Of a stretch of DNA of 64,000 bases, positions 58,013-64,000 are shown in pieces (within the stretch, counting starts at the first letter, position 1; every line of letters starts with the position of its first letter). Where the stretch lies: assembly GCF_003814705.1 (NCBI RefSeq), contig NZ_RKRA01000001.1, positions 2,046,001-2,110,000 of the forward strand, written 5' to 3'. Under the pieces are notes generated by a model. The model saw only the letters and a program-made list of their open reading frames with translations, had not been told where the DNA came from and ran no database searches. The position numbers and the translations under genes are program-made. Origin of the DNA: Georgenia muralis. GTDB taxonomy: Bacteria; Actinomycetota; Actinomycetes; Actinomycetales; Actinomycetaceae.

Positions 58013-59755
58013 TCACTCGGTGGCAAGGGGGCGGAGGGGGACGAGGTCGGGGGCCGCCAGGCGTGCCCGCTCGGCCTCGACGTCGGTGTGGGTGCGCAGG
58101 GCGGCGGCCTCGGCCTCCGCCAGGGCCGTGTAGGACGCCTTCTCCTCGAGCGCCCGGGCCTCGTCCCAGCCGAGCAGGGGCCGGACGATCTCGGCCATCT
58201 CGTCCAGGGCCGCGAGGCCCCGGTCGGCGCTCTCGTAGAACAGGCGGATCCGGCGCGCGAGGATGTCCTCGAGGTGGAGCGCGCCCTCGTGGGTGACGGC
58301 CATGGCCACCTCGGCCCGGAGGTACTCCGGCGCGGCGGCGAGCGGGCGGCCGAGGTCGGGGTCGTCGTCGATCATGGCCAGCAGCGTCGGCAGGTCGGTG
58401 CCGTAGCGGCCGAGGAGGTGCTCGAGCCGGTCGGCGGTCCAGCCGTACTGCTGGGCGATCCGGGGCGCCTGGCTCTCGTAGGCGGCCAGCCCGGCGGCCC
58501 CGACCAGCGGGGTGCTCGGCGTCACCGAGGGCTTCGCCTTCGCCTCGTGCTTGCCGAGGGCGTGGTCGACGGCGTGCTCGGCCATGAGCCGGTAGGAGGT
58601 GAGCTTGCCGCCGGAGATGACCGTCAGGCCCGGCGCCGCCTCGACGACCGTGTGGTCGCGCGAGACCTTGGTCGACGCCGCGCCGTCCTTGGTGCCGGGC
58701 TGGAGCAGCGGACGCAGACCGGCGTAGACGCCGATGAGGTCGGCGCGGGTCAGGTCCGAGCGGAGCACCGAGTTCGCGTGCTCGAGGAGGTAGTCTACGT
58801 CCTCGGCGGTGGCCACCGGGTGCTGGCGTCCCTCGACCTCCCACGGGGTGTCCGTGGTGCCGATGATCCAGTACCGCTGCCACGGGATGATGAACAGGAC
58901 GGACTTCTCGGTGCGCAGGAAGATGCCGGTGCTGCCCTTGATGCGCTCCTTCGGCACCACGATGTGGATGCCCTTGGAGGCCAGCACCTGCAGGCCCCCG
59001 CCGGTCCCGCCGAGGGCCTCGGTCTTCTCGGTCCACACGCCGGTGGCGTTGATGACGTGCTTCGCCCGGATCTCGTGCTCGGCGCCCGTCTCCAGGTCGA
59101 CCACCTTCGCGCCGGTGACCCTCCCGCCGGGGCCCTTGAGCATGTCCACGACCTGCGTGCGGGAGGCGGCCATCGCCCCGTAGGACTGGGCGGTGCGCAC
59201 GAGAGTCATGACGAGGCGGGCGTCGTCGACGCGGGCGTCGTAGAACCTGATCGCGCCGATGAGCGCGTCCTCGCGGATGTCGGGGAAGACCTCCAGCGCA
59301 CGCCTGCGGGTGTAGTGCTTCTGGACCGGGACCGCCATGCCCCGGTGGCCGGCGACCGCCATCGCGTCGTACATGCCCACGCCGACGGCGGAGTAGGCGC
59401 GCTCGATGAAGCGCTGCTTGAGGGGCCACAGGAAGGGCTGGGCCTTGACCAGGTGCGGGGCCGTGGTGGTGAGGAGGAGGCCACGTTCGCGCAGCCCCTC
59501 GGCGACCAGCTTGAAGTCGAGGTTGTAGAGGTAGCGCAGGCCGCCGTGGATGAGCTTGGAGGACCACTGGGAGGTGCCCCCGGCCCAGTCCTGCATCTCC
59601 ACGATGCCGGTGCGCAGCCCGCGGGTGACCGCGTCCAGCGCGATGCCGGCCCCGGTCACGCCCCCGCCGACGACGAGCACGTCGAGCTCCTCGCCCCCGG
59701 TCATCCGCTCGAGGGCCTCGGCCCGGCTCTCCTGCGTCAGCGCTGAAGACGTCAC
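58013..59755 (-). CDS. glpD: Glycerol-3-phosphate dehydrogenase, FAD-dependent (aerobic)
   Basis: A 580-residue enzyme oxidising glycerol-3-phosphate to DHAP and passing electrons to the membrane quinone pool. The FAD motif VVGGGVTGAGIALDA is near residue 30, SSKLIHGGLRYL follows, and a C-terminal DAO_C domain begins after residue 400. The GTG at 59755 is preferred because GGGGAG sits upstream at good spacing; a TTG five codons earlier is in frame. It is transcribed away from the SorC-type regulator next to it. Confidence 0.95.
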   Translation of the reverse strand: MTSSALTQESRAEALERMTGGEELDVLVVGGGVTGAGIALDAVTRGLRTGIVEMQDWAGGTSQWSSKLIHGGLRYLYNLDFKLVAEGLRERGLLLTTTAPHLVKAQPFLWPLKQRFIERAYSAVGVGMYDAMAVAGHRGMAVPVQKHYTRRRALEVFPDIREDALIGAIRFYDARVDDARLVMTLVRTAQSYGAMAASRTQVVDMLKGPGGRVTGAKVVDLETGAEHEIRAKHVINATGVWTEKTEALGGTGGGLQVLASKGIHIVVPKERIKGSTGIFLRTEKSVLFIIPWQRYWIIGTTDTPWEVEGRQHPVATAEDVDYLLEHANSVLRSDLTRADLIGVYAGLRPLLQPGTKDGAASTKVSRDHTVVEAAPGLTVISGGKLTSYRLMAEHAVDHALGKHEAKAKPSVTPSTPLVGAAGLAAYESQAPRIAQQYGWTADRLEHLLGRYGTDLPTLLAMIDDDPDLGRPLAAAPEYLRAEVAMAVTHEGALHLEDILARRIRLFYESADRGLAALDEMAEIVRPLLGWDEARALEEKASYTALAEAEAAALRTHTDVEAERARLAAPDLVPLRPLATE

Positions 59756-59848
59756 ATCTGCTCCCCGCAACTCGGTCCCGAACGGCGACGTCCCAGGTGA
59801 GCGCCGCTGCGATTCCTCATCCTTGGGCGATTCGCACCATCGCGCAAT

Positions 59849-59867
59849 TAGGATGCACGTATGTGCA
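59849..59867. promoter_or_regulatory. Putative -10 box and palindromic operator of the SorC-type regulator
   Basis: TAGGAT (59849-59854) lies eight bases before an in-frame GTG at 59863. It is followed by the inverted repeat TGCAC-GTAT-GTGCA (59854-59867), which would cover the transcription start. This suggests autoregulation and possibly control of divergent glpD. Confidence 0.45.
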
Positions 59868-59883
59868 CACCGGTGAGCGACGC

Positions 59884-60879
59884 GTGAGCGAGCGTGAGGA
59901 CGCGGTCTACGAGGCGGCGTCCATGTACTACCTGCAGGACGTCACGATGGAGGTGATCGCCCGGCGGATGCGCGTCTCGCGCTCCACCGTGTCGCGGATG
60001 ATCAAGGAGGCGCGCTCCTCCGGCCTGGTGCGGGTGAGCATCGAGCCGCGCGGCGACGGCGCGAGCGCCCTCTCGCGCCACCTCCACCAGCGCTTCGGCG
60101 TCCGGGCGCGGGTCGTGCCGGTGCGGGCGGGCGCCACGGACGTCCAGCGCCTGGACCAGGTGGCCCGCGTGGCGGGCCGGCTCATCACCGAGTGGGTGCA
60201 GCCCGGCACCGTGCTCGGCCTGGCGTGGGGGACGACCCTGTCCGCCGTCGTCGAGCACCTCGTGCCCAAGCACGCGCCGGGCAGCGCGGTCGTCCAGCTC
60301 AACGGGGCCGCCAACCCGGTCACGTCGGGGATCCCGCACGCCGGGTCGATCATCACCGCCGCCGCGGAGGCGTTCGACGCCTCCGTCCACCACTTCCCGG
60401 TGCCGGCGTTCTTCGACTACGCCGGGACGAAGCAGGCCATGTGGCGCGAGCGTTCCATCCGCAGCGTCCTGACCGTCCAGGCAAGGGCGGACATGGCGGT
60501 CTTCGGGGTGGGCGCCTTCACAGGGGCGCTCGCGTCGCACGTCTACGCCGGGGGCTACATGTCCGAGGAGGACCAGCAGCTCCTCCGGGCCGAGGGGGTG
60601 GTGGGCGACGTGTGCACCGTGCTGCTGCGCGAGGACGGCTCCTACGCCGACATCGAGCTCAACGCGCGGGCGACCGGACCGACCCCCGCCGAGCTCGCCC
60701 GGGTGGCGCGCCGGGTGTGCGTCGTCGCCGGAAACGCCAAGGTGCCGCCGCTGCTGGGGGCGCTGCGGGCGCGGGTCGCCACCGACCTCATCATCGACGA
60801 GGGAACCGCCCGGACCCTCCTGGACCGTGCGCGCCAGCCGATCCCGGCCGTGCCAGGATCGGGCCGTGGAGAACGCTGA
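59884..60879 (+). CDS. SorC/DeoR-type sugar-binding transcriptional regulator, probably of the glp genes
   Basis: A 331-residue regulator. An N-terminal helix-turn-helix (ASMYYLQDVTMEVIARRM, then RVSRSTVSRMIKEARSSGLV) is followed by a sugar-binding domain (about residues 60-320, with GLAWGTTLSAVVEHL, VVQLNGAANP and VVAGNAKVPPLLGALRA). GTG 59884 has GGTGAG upstream; an earlier GTG at 59863 is compatible with leaderless translation. The gene diverges from glpD, which suggests it senses glycerol-3-phosphate or a related phosphate, although actinobacterial glycerol genes are more often under IclR or GlpR. The argA-type gene overlaps its stop. Confidence 0.85.
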   Translation: MSEREDAVYEAASMYYLQDVTMEVIARRMRVSRSTVSRMIKEARSSGLVRVSIEPRGDGASALSRHLHQRFGVRARVVPVRAGATDVQRLDQVARVAGRLITEWVQPGTVLGLAWGTTLSAVVEHLVPKHAPGSAVVQLNGAANPVTSGIPHAGSIITAAAEAFDASVHHFPVPAFFDYAGTKQAMWRERSIRSVLTVQARADMAVFGVGAFTGALASHVYAGGYMSEEDQQLLRAEGVVGDVCTVLLREDGSYADIELNARATGPTPAELARVARRVCVVAGNAKVPPLLGALRARVATDLIIDEGTARTLLDRARQPIPAVPGSGRGER

Positions 60880-61388
60880 TGGCCGCTGAGCCGGTGGTGC
60901 GGCAGGCGCTGCCGGCTGACGTCCGTCAGATCTACGACCTCGTCCAGCCGTACGCCGACGAGCGCATCCTCATCGCCAAGGAGCTCATCGACTACTTCGA
61001 GGCCGTGCAGGAGTTCGTGGTCGCCGAGGAGCCCGGCTCGCCGGCGCTGCTCGGGTGCGGCGCGCTGCACGTGCTGTGGGACGACATCGCCGAGGTCCGC
61101 ACCCTCGCCGTCGACGCCGCCGCCCGGGGCCGCGGGATCGGGCACCTGCTGCTCGACGCCCTCGTCGAGCGGGCCCGGTCACTCGGCCTGCGGCGGGTGT
61201 TCTGCCTGACGTTCGAGGTGGACTTCTTCACCCGGCACGGCTTCCACGCGATCGAGGGCACGCCCGTGGGGATGGACGTCTACGCGCAGATGCTGCGCTC
61301 GCACGACGACGGTGTGGCGGAGTTCCTCGACCTCGCCCGGGTCAAGCCCAACACCCTGGGCAACACGCGGATGCTGCTCGAACTCTGA
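60879..61388 (+). CDS. Short ArgA-type amino-acid N-acetyltransferase (GNAT)
   Basis: A 169-residue GNAT protein closely patterned on the short mycobacterial N-acetylglutamate synthase (Rv2747 type). Shared are YEAVQEFVVAE-like and GCGALHVLWDDIAEVRTLAV segments, the RGRGIGHLLLDAL acetyl-CoA loop, FFTRHGFHAIEGTPV and the distinctive ending EFLDLARVKPNTLGNTRMLLEL. It probably makes N-acetylglutamate for arginine synthesis. No arginine genes are adjacent. ATG 60879 overlaps the regulator stop (TGATG). Confidence 0.85.
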   Translation: MAAEPVVRQALPADVRQIYDLVQPYADERILIAKELIDYFEAVQEFVVAEEPGSPALLGCGALHVLWDDIAEVRTLAVDAAARGRGIGHLLLDALVERARSLGLRRVFCLTFEVDFFTRHGFHAIEGTPVGMDVYAQMLRSHDDGVAEFLDLARVKPNTLGNTRMLLEL

Positions 61389-61440
61389 GCGCCTGAGCTT
61401 GTTCGTCGAGCCAGTGGTCATGCCGGGCCTCGGAGGCCAC

Positions 61441-61520
61441 GCGTGGAGACGGCCGCACCACGGGTCGGGGAGCGGTCGGTCCGCGCGTGGAGACGGCGGC
61501 ACCCGGGTCGGGGAGCGGTC
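61441..61520. repeat. 44-bp tandem duplication beside the IS110 element
   Basis: The unit starting GCGTGGAGACGG and running to GGGGAGCGGTC occurs at 61441 and again at 61485, the second copy two bases shorter. Similarity stops at about 61520, where the IS110 left end probably begins. It may have been the insertion target. Confidence 0.65.
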
Positions 61521-61521
61521 T

Positions 61522-61680
61522 GCTCAGCCCTGATCCGTAAGTTCTTGGGTGGCCCGGGAGGGCTGGGTGTGGCTGAGCCTTGATCGCCCGTTGATGGCTC
61601 CGATGGATTGGCCGCCCGGTTCCTCCTGGGGCGCCTTGACTGCTGATTGAGATGCGCGTCCTGGTCGCTGTTTACGGATC
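61522..61680 (+). ncRNA. Candidate bridge RNA region in the IS110 left end
   Basis: Two nested, well-spaced perfect inverted repeats mark this non-coding stretch: GATCCGTAA (61532-61540) with TTACGGATC (61672-61680), and GCTCAGCC (61522-61529) with GGCTGAGC (61571-61578). IS110-group elements are known to transcribe a structured guide (bridge) RNA of roughly 150-200 bases from this position. The RNA itself and its guide loops are not demonstrated. Confidence 0.4.
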
Positions 61681-61739
61681 TGTCGGCGGGGTGTTCCTTC
61701 GGGCCATGGCAATCGCTCGTGTGCTCGAAGGAGGAGTTG

Positions 61740-62954
61740 ATGAAGCAACGGATCGCGCCCGGGTGGGCTGGTGTCGACGTCGGTAAGGGTCATCACTGGA
61801 TCTGCCTGATCGACGAGGCCGGCACCACAGTCTGGTCGACGAAGGTGGTCAACGACGAGGCCGCCATCCTCGACGCGATCGCCGGCGTCCTTGGCCACGC
61901 CGACGAGGTCGTCTGGGGAGTAGACGTCACCGGGACCATGTCGGGACTGCTGCTGGCACTGCTGGCAGCCCACGGTCAGCGGGTGAGATACGTCCCCGGC
62001 CGCACGGTGAACCAGATGGCCAGCGCCTACCGCGGTGAGGCCAAGACCGACGCCCGCGATGCCTACGTCATCGCCGAGACCCTGCGACACCGCGGCGATC
62101 TACAGGACGTCGAGGTCGCCACCGCGCTGGTGACCGAGCTGCGGCTACTGGTGACCCACCGCACCGACCTGGTCGGTGACCGGGTCCGCGTGGTCAACCG
62201 GCTCCGCGACGTGCTCAGCGGCTACTTCCCTGCGCTGGAGCGGTCCTTCGACTACGCCCATAGCCGGGGTGCGTTGGTCCTGCTGACGGGCTACCAGACG
62301 CCGCAGGCGATCCGCCGGACGGGTGAGTCGCGGTTGCGGGCATGGCTGGTCAAGCGGAAGGTGCGCAGCGCCGACCAGATCGCTGCAGCTGCGCTCGGTG
62401 CGGCCAAGGCCCAGCAGACCGTCGTGCCCGGGCAGGATGTGGCGGCCAGCATCGTGGCCGACCTCGCCGCTCAGCTCCTGGCGCTCGGCGCGCGGATCTC
62501 CGACCTCGACGCCCGGATCACCACCACCTTCCGCGCGCACCCCCAGGCCGAGATCATCGAGTCCCTGCCCGGCATGGGACCGATCCTCGGTGCCGAGCTG
62601 GTAGCCGCCGCAGGGGACCTTGCCGCCTATGCGAACGCCGGACGGCTCGCCTCGGCCGCCGGGCTTGTCCCGGTCCCGCGGGACTCTGGCCGGCGCACCG
62701 GGAACCTGCACCGGCCGATGCGCTACTCGCGCAAGCTGCGCAGAGTGTTCTACCTCTCCGCCTCAGCCGCCATGATGCGCGAGGGCCCCAACCGCGACTA
62801 CTACCTCAAGAAGCGCGGACAAGGCCACGGGCACGTCCAAGCGCTCATCGCCTTGGCGCGCCGACGCGTCGACGTCCTATGGGCCCTGCTCCGCGACAAC
62901 CGACCCTTCGAACTCGCCCCACCCTCGCGAGAACCGATGGCCCAAACGGCTTGA
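61740..62954 (+). CDS. IS110-family DEDD transposase/recombinase
   Basis: A 404-residue recombinase. The N-terminal RuvC-like DEDD domain begins GVDVGKGHHWICLID (Asp13) and continues VDVTGTMSGLLLALL and GEAKTDARDAYVIAET. The C-terminal Transposase_20 domain has ESLPGMGPILGAELVAAAGDL and LASAAGLVPVPRDSGRRTG, whose serine is the likely nucleophile. It is full length and uninterrupted. ATG 61740 follows AAGGAGGAG; the frame upstream is only the non-coding end read through. Confidence 0.93.
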   Translation: MKQRIAPGWAGVDVGKGHHWICLIDEAGTTVWSTKVVNDEAAILDAIAGVLGHADEVVWGVDVTGTMSGLLLALLAAHGQRVRYVPGRTVNQMASAYRGEAKTDARDAYVIAETLRHRGDLQDVEVATALVTELRLLVTHRTDLVGDRVRVVNRLRDVLSGYFPALERSFDYAHSRGALVLLTGYQTPQAIRRTGESRLRAWLVKRKVRSADQIAAAALGAAKAQQTVVPGQDVAASIVADLAAQLLALGARISDLDARITTTFRAHPQAEIIESLPGMGPILGAELVAAAGDLAAYANAGRLASAAGLVPVPRDSGRRTGNLHRPMRYSRKLRRVFYLSASAAMMREGPNRDYYLKKRGQGHGHVQALIALARRRVDVLWALLRDNRPFELAPPSREPMAQTA

Positions 62955-62963
62955 CAAAGTCAT

Positions 62964-64000
62964 TGAGAATCCACCGATTCTGCCGGGTGGTCGTTGTTCG
63001 GGCGGCGTGCTGGGGATGGCGGGGTTTGTGGGCGTGGTGGGGCCGCCGGTCTGTGCCGGCTCTTCCACTCTTGGGTTCCTTGGGTCGTGCCCGTGGGGGC
63101 TGGGTGGTCAGGTCGTGGTGGCTGGTGGTGGCCCGGTCGCGGCGGTGTGGAGGGTGGTCCAGTGCTCGGCCCAGGCCCAGCGGGCGGGCAGGTGCAGGAT
63201 CAGCCGGCGGCCGGTGGTGGCGATCCGGGCGGGGACGTTGATGATCTTCCGGCGCAGGGTGGCCCACCGGGCGGTGGCCATGTCGGCGGCGACGGCGGCG
63301 GCGCGGGCGATGTTGAACGCGATCGTCGCCATCGCCACCCAGGCCGCGTTCGCCGCGTACTTCCCGGACGGCAGGTGCGCCAGGGGCCCGTCCTTGAGCT
63401 CGGCGATGACCTGCTCGACGATCGCGTGCCCCCGGTGACGCTGGTCGGCCTCGATGGTGTCCAGGTCGGAGTTGGTGATGAACGCGTGGTGGCGGTAGGT
63501 CGCGAAGAGCTCGCCCTGCTCGCTGCCGTCACCGGCCAGGGGCTGGAGCCGTCGGACGCGGCGCACGATCAGTCGGCAGGTCACCTGCTCGGCCTTGCGG
63601 CGGGAGGTGAACGCGACGAAGGGGACCTCGGCGACCTCGGCGTCGGAGACCCACCGCTGCTCGGCCTCGTCCCAGACCGCGTGCGGGTACCTGATCGGGG
63701 TCCAGGCGTCCTCGCCGATGCCCGCGATGGCCGCCTTGGCCTGGGGGTTCATCCGCACGGTCACCGAGAACCACACCCCGTGGCGCAGGGCGGTGGCGAC
63801 GAAGGCGTGGCCGTAGTACGCCGAGTCCGCCCGGCACAGCACCGGTCCGCTCACGCCCGCGGCGCGGGCGGTCCCCAGGGCCTGGGCGAGGAGCTGGCCG
63901 GCGCCGGTGTGCGAGGCGACGTTGCCGCGCCGTAGCCGGGCCCGGACGATCACCGGCGCCGCCACCTCCGTGGAGAGAGTGGCGAGCTGGACGTTCAGGC
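62964..64000. mobile_element. Second IS1380-family element, cut by the window edge
   Basis: Its left end is placed at about 62964 by the shared ATCCACCGAT (62969-62978), which occupies the same place as in the inverted repeat of the element at 30971. The outermost bases differ. The rest is the 3' part of a transposase gene on the minus strand. The right end lies outside the window. Confidence 0.7.
63108..64000 (-). CDS. IS1380-family transposase (5' part outside the window)
   Basis: The frame is open to the window edge (reading LNVQLATLSTEVAAPVI before the first GTG), so the N-terminal third is missing. The visible part aligns segment by segment with the complete transposase at 31108: the ATLSTE start, CRADSAYYGH, SDAEVAEVPFVAFTSRRKAEQV, the VEQVIAELKDGPLAHLPSGKYAANAAW stretch and RRKIINVPARIATTGRRLILHL. 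Many differences show it is a separate IS1380 subgroup, not a duplicate of the first element. Confidence 0.88.
   Translation of the reverse strand, partial: LNVQLATLSTEVAAPVIVRARLRRGNVASHTGAGQLLAQALGTARAAGVSGPVLCRADSAYYGHAFVATALRHGVWFSVTVRMNPQAKAAIAGIGEDAWTPIRYPHAVWDEAEQRWVSDAEVAEVPFVAFTSRRKAEQVTCRLIVRRVRRLQPLAGDGSEQGELFATYRHHAFITNSDLDTIEADQRHRGHAIVEQVIAELKDGPLAHLPSGKYAANAAWVAMATIAFNIARAAAVAADMATARWATLRRKIINVPARIATTGRRLILHLPARWAWAEHWTTLHTAATGPPPATTT

Larger units (their letters stand above)
61520..62963. mobile_element. IS110-family element (boundaries approximate)
   Basis: The element contains one transposase gene, about 220 bases of non-coding DNA before it and almost none after it. IS110 elements lack clear terminal inverted repeats and make no target duplication, so ends are inferred: the left from the break in the 44-bp tandem repeat, the right from the start of the next element. 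The long left end and short right end are typical of the IS110 (not IS1111) group. Confidence 0.65.

Overview
The window is very G+C-rich chromosomal DNA, gene-dense, with many GTG starts, overlapping stop/start codons and leaderless promoters (TANNNT about 6-7 bases before an ATG or GTG). Together with a Mycobacterium-like gene order (ppa, dacB, DUF2342 protease, tilS, hpt, ftsH, folE, folP, folB-folK, DUF3180, PH-domain proteins, DUF2520-panC, panD, lysS) this points to an actinobacterium, probably a Micrococcales member. The genus cannot be fixed from sequence alone.

Layout. 1-3.5 kb: truncated FUSC-family membrane protein, Rieske lipoprotein, DUF2516 protein, D-aminoacyl-tRNA deacylase, macrodomain protein and a small XRE regulator/membrane protein pair. 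3.7-6.3 kb: clpC. 6.4-11.2 kb: glutamine amidotransferase, CsbD, membrane pyrophosphatase and an HIBYL-CoA-hydrolase-like protein. 11.4-18.6 kb: a GntR regulator with the methylcitrate genes prpD-prpB-prpC, then ppdK; these would turn propionyl-CoA into pyruvate and succinate and pyruvate into PEP. 18.7-29.3 kb: orphan FeoA, a large FAD/Fe-S dehydrogenase, a protein with a RAMA-like end, a DUF305 protein, an alpha/beta hydrolase and the metY-metX operon. Two intergenic gaps here carry an unusual 19-bp-periodic array centred on GATC.

29.3-32.7 kb: an NlpC/P60 cell-wall hydrolase followed by a complete IS1380-family element with a 5-bp target duplication. The element sits exactly between the hydrolase gene and its terminator. 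32.7-49.1 kb: the conserved housekeeping block named above, which supplies pyrophosphatase, cell-wall, tRNA, purine-salvage, proteolysis, folate, pantothenate and lysyl-tRNA functions. 49-55.3 kb: DUF4349 lipoprotein, a uridine-kinase-like/GNAT fusion, lutABC lactate utilisation and an SMP-30 protein. 55.4-60.9 kb: glpD-glpF-glpK glycerol genes with a divergent SorC-type regulator and a short ArgA-type acetyltransferase. 61.4-64 kb: mobile DNA, namely an IS110-family element whose long left non-coding end could encode a bridge RNA, abutting a second, different IS1380-family element cut by the window edge.

No rRNA, tRNA, CRISPR array or prophage was seen. The most unusual signals are the dispersed GATC-centred array, the candidate bridge RNA region, the DUF2520-PanC and kinase-GNAT fusions, and the SorC-type regulator that appears to control glycerol genes.
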